Source: Amnimonas aquatica | GTDB lineage: Bacteria; Pseudomonadota; Gammaproteobacteria; Pseudomonadales; Moraxellaceae | Assembly (NCBI RefSeq): GCF_002943415.1 | Contig: NZ_PTQZ01000071.1 | Span: 1 to 7,742 of the forward strand | Length of the DNA: 7,742 nt | Reading direction: 5' to 3' | Shown here: piece after piece, positions 1-6,756 of the stretch | Numbering within the stretch: position 1 is the first letter of the stretch | Layout: each line of letters starts with the position of its first letter | The notes under the pieces: generated by a model | Seen by the model: only the letters and a program-made list of their open reading frames with translations | Told to the model about the DNA's origin: nothing | Database searches by the model: none | Position numbers and translations under genes: made by a program

Positions 1-2
1 TT

Positions 3-836
3 ACCGTCATGCTGCCGGTGTCCCTGTTCATCATCATGTTCAGCCTCGGCATGGCGCTGACCATCGCCGACTTCCGGCGCATCGCCGAATTTCCCCGTGG
101 CGTCGCCATCGGCCTGGGCAACCTGCTGCTGATCTCGCCGCTGCTCGCCTTCCTGCTCGCCGTCGCCTTCGACATGCCGCCCGAACTCGCCGTCGGCATG
201 ATGCTGCTGGGCGCCTCGCCGGGCGGCACCACCGCCAACATGCTCACCCACCTGGCGCGCGGCGACACCGCCCTGTCGGTGACCATGACCGCCATCAGCA
301 GCCTGGCCGCCGTATTCACCGTGCCGCTGGTGCTCGGGCTGGCGACCGCCTGGTTCATGGCCGGCGAAACCCGCTACGAACTGCAGATGGGCGCCATCGT
401 CGCCAAGATCATGCTCATCACGCTGGTACCGCTGCTGCTGGGCATGCTGGTGCGCGCGAAGGCGGCAGCCTGGTCGGTGCGCAACGAGCCGCGCGCCAAG
501 CGCGTCGCCATGGTGTTCTTCCTGTTCGTGGTGTTCGCCGCGCTCTGGTCCGAACACGAGCACATCTTCGGCAACCTGGAGACCGTGGGTCTGGCCGTGC
601 TCTGCCTCAACCTGCTGGCCATGACGGTGAGCTTCGGCATCTCCCGCCTGGCCGGCCTGAACGGCCCGCAGTCGACCGCCATCAGCATCGAGCTGGGCGT
701 GCACAACACCACGCTGGCCATGGCCGTGGCGGCCATGGTGGCGCCGGCCATGATCATCCCGGCGGCGGTCTACAACGTGTTCATGTTCTTCACCGCCGGC
801 GCCTTCGCGAAGTGGATGCACAGCCGCAACACGTAA
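3..836 (+). CDS. BASS-family (bile acid:sodium symporter) transporter, 5'-partial
   Basis: Inner-membrane secondary transporter of the bile acid:sodium symporter superfamily; bacterial members move organic anions with sodium, but the substrate cannot be read from sequence. The protein is very hydrophobic with roughly eight to nine membrane segments. Counted from the ATG at position 9, residues 69-81 (GASPGGTTANMLT) and 226-237 (SIELGVHNTTLA) match the two conserved substrate/sodium-site regions of the family. The frame is open to the left edge (codons for Thr and Val precede that ATG), and family members normally have a few residues before the LPVSLFIIMFSLGMAL helix, so the true start probably lies outside the window; ATG 9 is the alternative. 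It ends in TAA and is convergent with sthA. Fold assignment is firm; substrate is unknown. Confidence 0.88.
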   Translation, partial: TVMLPVSLFIIMFSLGMALTIADFRRIAEFPRGVAIGLGNLLLISPLLAFLLAVAFDMPPELAVGMMLLGASPGGTTANMLTHLARGDTALSVTMTAISSLAAVFTVPLVLGLATAWFMAGETRYELQMGAIVAKIMLITLVPLLLGMLVRAKAAAWSVRNEPRAKRVAMVFFLFVVFAALWSEHEHIFGNLETVGLAVLCLNLLAMTVSFGISRLAGLNGPQSTAISIELGVHNTTLAMAVAAMVAPAMIIPAAVYNVFMFFTAGAFAKWMHSRNT

Positions 837-858
837 CCGGCTGTGGTCTGCCGAGGGC

Positions 859-913
859 GGGGAAGAGGGATTGGAAAACTGTAGCGCAGCGTGTTTTCCA
901 ATCCCTCTTCCCC
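859..913. repeat. Perfect 21-bp inverted repeat (long hairpin) between convergent genes
   Basis: Left arm 859-879 begins GGGGAAGAGGG and ends TTGGAAAAC; right arm 893-913 is its exact reverse complement, with a 13-base loop (TGTAGCGCAGCGT). It starts 22 bases after the transporter stop and ends 17 bases before the sthA stop, so it occupies nearly the whole convergent gap. A bidirectional terminator is the simplest reading, but no T-run follows the stem on either strand and the A/T-rich part lies at the apex of the stem. A dispersed palindromic repeat of the REP/MITE kind is the other possibility. Confidence 0.8.
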
Positions 914-930
914 ATCAGCCACTCAGCAGA

Positions 931-2313
<1,383 letters not shown>

Positions 2314-2320
2314 CCGCACG

Positions 2321-2326
2321 CTCCTC
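2321..2326 (-). promoter_or_regulatory. Ribosome binding site of sthA
   Basis: GAGGAG on the minus strand, seven bases before the ATG at 2313. It settles the start of sthA against the open reading frame that continues to about 2496. Confidence 0.8.
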
Positions 2327-2377
2327 AGTTCATGTTGCGCCGCTGTTGCCCGCAGCCGGGGGTCTGGCATAGGGTAA

Positions 2378-2397
2378 GACTTTCCCACAGCAAAGTC
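2378..2397. promoter_or_regulatory. Candidate operator: GACTTT-N8-AAAGTC inverted repeat
   Basis: A perfect 6-bp inverted repeat with an 8-base spacer lies in the sthA-lipA divergent region, 65 bases from the sthA start and 129 bases from the lipA start. On the minus strand it is followed directly by TTACCCTATGCC, where a weak sthA -10 (TATGCC, 3 of 6 consensus) could sit, so the repeat would cover the -35 zone. The symmetry is seen directly; the operator role is inference and no regulator can be named. Confidence 0.3.
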
Positions 2398-2463
2398 CGG
2401 GGCTTTCGACCAAAGATCCGGCCGGGCAGCGCACCGGCACCGCGTCCGCGCGGCGTTATGCGC

Positions 2464-2469
2464 TACACT
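2464..2469 (+). promoter_or_regulatory. Possible -10 element for lipA
   Basis: TACACT matches four of six bases of the sigma-70 -10 consensus in a GC-rich region and would put the transcript start near 2476, about 50 bases before the chosen lipA ATG. No convincing -35 lies 16-18 bases upstream, so this is weak. Confidence 0.25.
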
Positions 2470-2525
2470 TGGCGGCACTGCCGGCGCCAAAAGCATCCGG
2501 CATGGCCGACCTGACGATCATCACC

Positions 2526-3557
2526 ATGAGCAACCCAGTGAGCGACGCAATACCCAGCCCGTCCCAGCCCGTGCGCTTCGAGCCGCCCCGCCGTGTCGAA
2601 ACCGGCGTCAAGCTGCGCGGCGCCGACAAGATGGCCCGCATTCCGGTCAAGATCATCCCCACCGAAGAGCTGCCGCGCAAGCCGGACTGGATCCGCGTGC
2701 GCGTGAAGAACCCCGGCGAGGTGCAGCGCATCAAGGGCCTGCTGCGCGAGCAGAAGCTGCACACGGTGTGCGAAGAGGCCGCCTGCCCGAACCTGGCCGA
2801 ATGCTTCGGCGGCGGCACCGCCACCTTCATGATCATGGGTGACATCTGCACCCGCCGCTGCCCGTTCTGCGACGTCGCCCACGGCCGCCCGAACGCGCTC
2901 GACGCCGACGAGCCGCGGCACCTGGCCGAGACCGTGGCCAACCTGAAGCTGAAGTACGTGGTGGTGACCTCGGTCGACCGCGACGACCTCAAGGACGGCG
3001 GCGCCCAGCACTTCGTCGACTGCATCACCGAGGTGCGCAAGCTCAACCCGGCCACGAAGATGGAAATCCTCGTGCCCGACTTCCGCGGCCGCATGGACAT
3101 CGCCCTGCGCCTGATCAGCGAATGCCCGCCGGATGTCTTCAACCACAACATCGAGACCGTGCCGCGCCTGTACAAGGCCATCCGCCCCGGTTCCGACTAC
3201 CAGCACTCGCTGAACCTGCTCAAGCGCTTCAAGCAGGAGCGGCCGGACATAGCCACCAAGTGCGGCCTCATGGTCGGCATCGGCGAGACCGAGGAAGAGG
3301 TCATGTCGCTGCTGGATGACCTGAAGGCGCACGATGTGGACCTGGTCACCATCGGCCAGTACCTGCAGCCGTCGAAGACGCACGCGCCGGTCGACCGCTT
3401 CGTGCACCCGGACGAATTCCGGCGCTACGCCGAGCACGGCCAGCGGCTCGGCTTCCGCAACATCGCCAGCGGCCCCATGGTGCGCTCCAGCTATCACGCC
3501 GACCTGCAGTTCGCCGGCATCGATGTCTCCGGCCTGGGACAGTCGGCATGCAGCTGA
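2526..3557 (+). CDS. lipA: Lipoyl synthase
   Basis: Cytoplasmic radical SAM enzyme that inserts two sulfurs into protein-bound octanoyl groups to form the lipoyl cofactor of pyruvate and 2-oxoglutarate dehydrogenases and the glycine cleavage H protein. Residues 82-93 ([12 protein letters not shown]) carry the three cysteines C82, C87 and C93 of the auxiliary 4Fe-4S cluster that is sacrificed as sulfur donor. CTRRCPFC at 108-115 holds the radical SAM cysteines C108, C112 and C115. C-terminal RSSYH (320-324) supplies the serine ligand of the auxiliary cluster. Length is 343 residues, usual for Pseudomonas-like LipA. No clear Shine-Dalgarno precedes any start; ATG 2526 was chosen, with ATG 2502 (351 residues) and TTG 2469 as alternatives in the variable N-terminus. 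lipB is not adjacent in this window, unlike the common lipB-lipA arrangement. Confidence 0.96.
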   Translation: MSNPVSDAIPSPSQPVRFEPPRRVETGVKLRGADKMARIPVKIIPTEELPRKPDWIRVRVKNPGEVQRIKGLLREQKLHTVCEEAACPNLAECFGGGTATFMIMGDICTRRCPFCDVAHGRPNALDADEPRHLAETVANLKLKYVVVTSVDRDDLKDGGAQHFVDCITEVRKLNPATKMEILVPDFRGRMDIALRLISECPPDVFNHNIETVPRLYKAIRPGSDYQHSLNLLKRFKQERPDIATKCGLMVGIGETEEEVMSLLDDLKAHDVDLVTIGQYLQPSKTHAPVDRFVHPDEFRRYAEHGQRLGFRNIASGPMVRSSYHADLQFAGIDVSGLGQSACS

Positions 3558-3576
3558 GCGGCGGCATGGCTGGCGC

Positions 3577-3581
3577 GGGAG
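3577..3581 (+). promoter_or_regulatory. Ribosome binding site for the gene after lipA
   Basis: GGGAG lies 7 bases before TTG 3589 and only 4 before GTG 3586. The spacing favours the TTG start. No ATG start is possible in this frame close to the beginning of the conserved coding pattern. Confidence 0.45.
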
Positions 3582-3588
3582 CGTGGTG

Positions 3589-4080
3589 TTGAGCACGGGC
3601 GACCTGTTCGGCGCGCTGCTGGTCGAACAACCCGGCGGCGCCCTGCCCGCCACCCGCGTCGACATCGGCTGGCAGGCCTGGCAGTCGGCCCGGCCCATCG
3701 AGGGCCGCGCGCGCCAGTGGGCGTTCCTGCTGGCCTGCCTGCGCCACTTCGGCCAGCCCCACTTCCTCGTGCGTGTCGATCAGGAGTACCGGACAGCGAC
3801 CAGCCTCAGCATCCGCAGTCATGCCGACGGCCTCGAGGTCAGGGTCGTGCAACTGGAAGACGGCCGCGCCGCCGTGCGCCACTGGCTGCTGCGCTGCCTC
3901 CTGCGCCGGCACACCGGCGGCACTGTGCTGCGCGGCCGCGAAGTCGAGATCAGCCACCACCCCGAAGGCAGCGCGGTGCCGCGGCCTCAGCTTGGCGGCC
4001 AGCCCGCCGACTGGCCGGAAGCGCTCATCGACGGCAGCCGGCAAGCCGGCCTGCCGCTGCGGGTGCGCAGCGGCACCTGA
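3589..4080 (+). CDS. Uncharacterised protein downstream of lipA
   Basis: I do not recognise this protein. Its 163 residues are soluble-looking, with no signal peptide, membrane segment, or obvious metal or nucleotide motif. Residues 24-66 have alternating hydrophobic and charged stretches (QWAFLLACLRHFG at 43-55), 72-92 resemble paired beta strands (LSIRSHADGLEVRVVQLEDG), and 93-108 are an arginine-rich helix containing HWLLRCLLRRH. The reading is supported as coding by very high third-position G/C across the whole frame. Start choice is TTG 3589 with GGGAG seven bases upstream; GTG 3586 or GTG 3583 are alternatives. It begins 31 bases after the lipA stop on the same strand with no terminator between, so cotranscription with lipA is likely. 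It ends 9 bases before the convergent PA2778-type gene. Function unknown. Confidence 0.72.
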   Translation: MSTGDLFGALLVEQPGGALPATRVDIGWQAWQSARPIEGRARQWAFLLACLRHFGQPHFLVRVDQEYRTATSLSIRSHADGLEVRVVQLEDGRAAVRHWLLRCLLRRHTGGTVLRGREVEISHHPEGSAVPRPQLGGQPADWPEALIDGSRQAGLPLRVRSGT

Positions 4081-4089
4081 GCACCCGCC

Positions 4090-5052
4090 TCAGGCCTCCG
4101 GCGCCGTCACTCCCTGGTGTGCCAGCGCAGCCTCCACGGCACGCAGGGTATCCCGGATCTCGGCGCGGTCGGCACCACGCAGCGCCTGGCGCGCCAGCGG
4201 CAGCGCCTCGTCCGGCCTGCCGCCACGCAGCAGCACATCCGCCAGGTTGTTGAGCAGCAAGGGCTGCTCCGGCTGTACCAGCAGGGCATCGCGCAGCGCC
4301 GATTCGGCCGCGTCCAGCCCCTGCAGGCGCTCGCCGACATCCGCCAGTGACAGCCACAGCGCAGTTTCCGACGGCCAGCGCTGGCTGGCACGATGCAGCC
4401 CCGGCTGCGCCAGTCCGGGTGCCACCCGTGCCATGGCAAGCAGCTGGCGCGAGACATCGGCCGCCGTCACCGAGGCAGGCCAGTCGCTGTCGACCGGCAG
4501 CAGGCGGATGGCCCAGCGATCGGCCCGCGCCCAGGTTCGATCGAACACCGACCAGCTCATGGTCATGCGTGCCGTTTCGCCGGAGCGCAGCACGACCTCG
4601 CTGCGCTCCGCGTCCAGCCCGACCACCACGGCGTAGTGCCAGACCGGCAGCCAGGACAGGCCGTTGTTCTGCCGCACGATGACCGGGCTGCCCTCCGCCA
4701 GCGCCTGCGCCAGGGCACGCAGCTCCGGCTGCAGCTGCTGCGGAATGAAGCCGCGCAGACGCGCGCGCGCGATCATTTCGGCCGCCAGACTGCCTTCACG
4801 ACCCGGGGTGTAGAGCGAAGGCGCCAGCTCGTCCGGCGTCACCGGACTGCCGAGATAAGTCGAGACCATGGCCAGCGTGGCCGGCCCGCACTGGAACTCG
4901 CGCTGCGGAAAGAAAGGAACCTCTGTCAGCTCCCGCGACAGTGGCGGCCGTTCCCGCAGGTCGAGCGCCTGCGGCGTCATGCAGCCCGCCAGCACGATGA
5001 CGGAGAGCGCGGCCGCCAGCAGGCGGCCGCGACGGCGAACGTTCACCGGCAT
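4090..5052 (-). CDS. PA2778-type C39-like cysteine peptidase lipoprotein with TPR-like tail
   Basis: Predicted lipoprotein of 320 residues: a basic N-terminus and hydrophobic stretch end in the lipobox LAGC (21-24), with Met after the Cys, consistent with outer-membrane sorting. Residues about 44-185 are a C39-like papain-fold domain: QCGPATLAMVSTYLG (54-68) gives the oxyanion Gln54 and nucleophile Cys55, and WHYAVVVGLD (138-147) gives His139. The aspartate normally near the following strand is not evident; that position reads VLRSG (154-158). Residues about 205-312 form TPR-like helix pairs (AESALRDALLVQPEQPLLLNNLADVLLRGG). This is the architecture of Pseudomonas PA2778. Its ATG overlaps the stop of the PA2779-type gene by one base (TGATG), indicating translational coupling. 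Family assignment is strong; peptidase activity and substrate are unproven. Confidence 0.88.
   Translation of the reverse strand: MPVNVRRRGRLLAAALSVIVLAGCMTPQALDLRERPPLSRELTEVPFFPQREFQCGPATLAMVSTYLGSPVTPDELAPSLYTPGREGSLAAEMIARARLRGFIPQQLQPELRALAQALAEGSPVIVRQNNGLSWLPVWHYAVVVGLDAERSEVVLRSGETARMTMSWSVFDRTWARADRWAIRLLPVDSDWPASVTAADVSRQLLAMARVAPGLAQPGLHRASQRWPSETALWLSLADVGERLQGLDAAESALRDALLVQPEQPLLLNNLADVLLRGGRPDEALPLARQALRGADRAEIRDTLRAVEAALAHQGVTAPEA
5008..5031. repeat. 10-bp perfect hairpin inside a signal-peptide coding region
   Basis: CGCGGCCGCC and GGCGGCCGCG are separated by four bases. In the mRNA of the peptidase lipoprotein the hairpin starts about 21 bases after the A of its ATG and encodes the arginine-to-alanine part of the signal sequence. 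It could slow translation near the coupled start, or be a by-product of GC-rich Leu/Ala/Arg codons. Confidence 0.5.
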
Positions 5053-5450
5053 CAGCGCACGGAGCGGGTGAACGAGAACACCTTGGTGAGACCGAGGATG
5101 TCGGTGACCAGCAGCACCAGGAAGATCAGCGCCACCGCGCCCAGGAAGCCGGCAGCGGCCGGCGCCTCGTCGAGCTTGCCGGCCAGGTCGCGGATCTCGG
5201 CGTCCGACAGCGCGGCGACACGCTCGCCGGCCTGCTCCGGACTGACGCCCAGGCGCGTCATCTGCTGGCGCACATCGTCACGCTGGAGCCAGGCGGCGAC
5301 CTGTTCGCGCTCCTGGGTAGCGCTGGCCAGCGCGACTTCATCGCTCAGGGCGGCTTCGGGGGCCACCGGGGCAGCGGCAGCCACCACGCTCCAGGTGCTG
5401 GTGGTCAGCATGAGCACGGCCGCGGTGGCCGAACGCAGGGTCTTGTTCAT
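5052..5450 (-). CDS. PA2779-type small membrane/exported protein
   Basis: A 132-residue protein of the PA2779 family, which is conserved beside PA2778-type C39 peptidases; its biochemical role is unknown. Residues 1-28 resemble a signal peptide ending in AAAAP. The middle carries the family pattern DVRQQMTRLGVSPEQAGERV (59-78) and ALSDAEIRDLAGKLDE (80-95). Residues 101-121 form one strongly hydrophobic membrane segment, and the C-terminus ends GLTKVFSFTRSVR. Topology is therefore probably a periplasmic domain with a C-terminal anchor. The start MNKTLRS at 5450 is chosen because GGAG lies seven bases upstream; an in-frame ATG eight codons earlier has no good site. Its TGA overlaps the peptidase ATG. 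A possible processing region, APAAAG (96-101), lies just before the membrane helix where C39 enzymes might cut; this is inference. Confidence 0.83.
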   Translation of the reverse strand: MNKTLRSATAAVLMLTTSTWSVVAAAAPVAPEAALSDEVALASATQEREQVAAWLQRDDVRQQMTRLGVSPEQAGERVAALSDAEIRDLAGKLDEAPAAAGFLGAVALIFLVLLVTDILGLTKVFSFTRSVR

Positions 5451-5457
5451 GTTGTTT

Positions 5458-5461
5458 CTCC
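5458..5461 (-). promoter_or_regulatory. Ribosome binding site of the PA2779-type gene
   Basis: GGAG followed by AAACAAC and ATG on the minus strand. It sets the start at 5450, not at the in-frame ATG at 5474 or 5468. Confidence 0.65.
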
Positions 5462-5479
5462 ATTCCATTGTCATGGGCG

Positions 5480-5497
5480 CGCCCGGCCTACCGGGCG
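5480..5497 (-). terminator. Intercistronic stem-loop after the YcbL-type gene
   Basis: CGCCCGG and CCGGGCG form a perfect 7-bp stem with a four-base loop, 13 bases past the stop of the YcbL-type gene in the 60-base gap before the PA2779-type gene. No T-run follows on the minus strand, so a full intrinsic terminator is unlikely. It may attenuate transcription, protect the upstream message from 3' decay, or do nothing. Confidence 0.3.
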
Positions 5498-5510
5498 GAA
5501 GCCGGACGGT

Positions 5511-6158
5511 TCAGCCGCGACGGTCGGCCACAAAGGGATTGTGACGACGCTCGTGACCGATGGTTGACATGGGACCGTGGCCTGGAACGAAGCGCATGTC
5601 ATCGTCCAGCGGCCACAGCTCGCGGCGAATGGCATCGATCAGGGTCTGGTGATCGCCGAGCGGAAAGTCCGTGCGGCCGATGGAGCCGGCGAACAGCACA
5701 TCGCCGACGAAGCTGACGCCGGCCGACTCGGAAATGAACACCACGTGGCCCGGCGTGTGGCCCGGACAGTGCCTGACCTGCAGTGTCTCGGCCCCGATGG
5801 CGACCTCGTTGCCCTGGTACAGCCAGCGAGTGGGCTCGAACGGCCGCGAGGGCGGAAAACGGAACATGCCGGCCTGCTCGCCCAGGCGCGAGATCCAGAA
5901 CAGGTCGTCCGGGTGCGGCCCCTCTATGGGCAGGTGCAGCCGGTCGGCGAGCTCGGCCACGGCGCCGGCGTGATCGATGTGGCCGTGGGTGACCAGCAGC
6001 CGGGTCAGGGTCACGCCCTCGGCCTCGACTGCCGCCAGCAGACGGTCGACATCACCGCCGGCATCGATCAGCGCGGCCTCGCGGGTGCTGTCGCACCAGA
6101 CCAGGCTGCAGTTCTGCTCGAAAGCGGTCACCGGCAGGACACGGAAACGCAGGGCCAT
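5511..6158 (-). CDS. YcbL-type metallo-beta-lactamase-fold hydrolase (glyoxalase II-like)
   Basis: Cytoplasmic zinc hydrolase with 215 residues, the same length as E. coli YcbL and similar to it throughout. The family is described as a type II glyoxalase-like enzyme hydrolysing thioesters such as S-lactoylglutathione. Metal ligands are visible: THGHIDH (57-63, giving H58, H60, D62, H63), CPGHTPGH (131-138, giving H134), GDVLF (152-156, giving D153) and PGHGP (192-196, giving H194). N-terminal PVTAFEQNCSLVW is a family hallmark. It lacks the C-terminal glutathione-binding domain of classical GloB. The start at MALRFRVLPV is supported by GGAGAGGT eight bases upstream; the upstream open extension overlaps the preceding gene and is not conserved. 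Only one base separates it from the stop of the DUF4442 gene, so the two are almost certainly cotranscribed. The in vivo substrate is uncertain. Confidence 0.92.
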   Translation of the reverse strand: MALRFRVLPVTAFEQNCSLVWCDSTREAALIDAGGDVDRLLAAVEAEGVTLTRLLVTHGHIDHAGAVAELADRLHLPIEGPHPDDLFWISRLGEQAGMFRFPPSRPFEPTRWLYQGNEVAIGAETLQVRHCPGHTPGHVVFISESAGVSFVGDVLFAGSIGRTDFPLGDHQTLIDAIRRELWPLDDDMRFVPGHGPMSTIGHERRHNPFVADRRG

Positions 6159-6159
6159 G

Positions 6160-6702
6160 TCAGCGCACCTCTCCGGCATCGCGGGGGACGCCGGGATCGC
6201 CGGCCTGATCCGGGACCAGGTCGGCAAGTGTCTCCGGACTGGGCACCGGCGGCCGCAGGGCCGGCTTCAGACGCACGTAGAGCAGCTTGCGCACGCGCGC
6301 CACCACAGCGCCATCCTCGCCGACGACCTCGACCGGCAGCTCCGGCCGCACCGCCAGCCCCGAGGCCGCCTCGGCGAGGATGGCGTCGACCTGCGCCTCG
6401 GTCAGGCGGAAGGCGGCGCGCACGGTGCCCCGCCCCGGACTGACGAACTCGATGTGCGCGGCCTGGTCCCAGACGATGTAGTCGGGCCCCAGGCGCTGCA
6501 TGAGCATGAGCATGTAGAACGGGTCGACCATGCTGTAGAGGCTGCCGCCGAAATGCGTGCCGACCGCGTTGCGGTTCCAGGGCCGCATGCGCATGGAGAC
6601 ATCCACCGCCAGGTAGTCCGGGCTGATGTGATCCACGCGCACGCCGGCGCCCATGAAGGGACCGTACAGGTTCAGCCACCACCTGATCAGCTTCGCTCGC
6701 AT
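6160..6702 (-). CDS. DUF4442 / YiiD-C-like hotdog-fold thioesterase-like protein
   Basis: A 180-residue soluble protein with the features of DUF4442 proteins, a hotdog-fold group related to acyl-CoA thioesterases and often labelled putative thioesterase. The core is MRAKLIRWW at the start, RMRPWNRNAVGTHFGGSLYS (38-57) with the conserved Asn, HFGG and following helix at the expected active-site position, then WDQAAHIEFVSPGRGTV (78-94) strands. About 30 C-terminal residues are Pro/Asp-rich and probably disordered. ATG 6702 is preceded by GAGGAG at a six-base spacing; earlier in-frame ATGs at 6750 and 6732 lack such a site and would overlap the yajQ leader. It is the first gene of the likely four-gene minus-strand unit and is divergent from yajQ with 54 bases between starts. 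The substrate is unknown. Confidence 0.85.
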   Translation of the reverse strand: MRAKLIRWWLNLYGPFMGAGVRVDHISPDYLAVDVSMRMRPWNRNAVGTHFGGSLYSMVDPFYMLMLMQRLGPDYIVWDQAAHIEFVSPGRGTVRAAFRLTEAQVDAILAEAASGLAVRPELPVEVVGEDGAVVARVRKLLYVRLKPALRPPVPSPETLADLVPDQAGDPGVPRDAGEVR

Positions 6703-6708
6703 GCTGTA

Positions 6709-6714
6709 CTCCTC
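6709..6714 (-). promoter_or_regulatory. Ribosome binding site of the DUF4442 gene
   Basis: GAGGAG, six bases before the ATG at 6702. It decides this start over upstream in-frame ATG codons. Confidence 0.75.
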
Positions 6715-6717
6715 GGG

Positions 6718-6723
6718 TATGAT
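6718..6723 (+). promoter_or_regulatory. Probable -10 element for yajQ
   Basis: TATGAT matches five of six bases of the sigma-70 -10 consensus and stands out in the GC-rich surroundings. It predicts a transcript start near 6730 and a leader of about 27 bases containing the GGGGAG site at 6741-6746. No good -35 is visible at 16-18 bases upstream; that region lies inside the start of the divergent DUF4442 gene. Confidence 0.45.
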
Positions 6724-6756
6724 AGCGACCATGTTTTCACGGGGAGCCAATTTACC

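Noticed and set aside
3549..3557. ATG inside the lipA end as start of the next gene
   Set aside because: It is in the lipA frame and runs straight into the lipA stop; the ATG at 3566 also meets a stop within nine codons.
2463..3698. Long minus-strand open frame opposite lipA
   Set aside because: The opposite strand encodes LipA with all cluster cysteines; the antisense product has shadow-frame composition.
4393..5544. Plus-strand open frame opposite the PA2778/PA2779-type genes
   Set aside because: Antisense of two recognised genes; Arg/Gln/Ala-rich product with no family-like segment.
5577..6443. Plus-strand open frame opposite the YcbL and DUF4442 genes
   Set aside because: Spans two real genes on the other strand and has an Arg/Pro/Ala-rich low-complexity tail.
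6719..6724. TATCAT on the minus strand as -10 of the DUF4442 unit
   Set aside because: The resulting transcript start, about position 6712, would cut into the GAGGAG ribosome site at 6709-6714.
5977..6756. Upstream extension of yajQ to a 422-residue protein
   Set aside because: YajQ begins at MPSFDVVSELE at its normal length; the extension is antisense to other genes.
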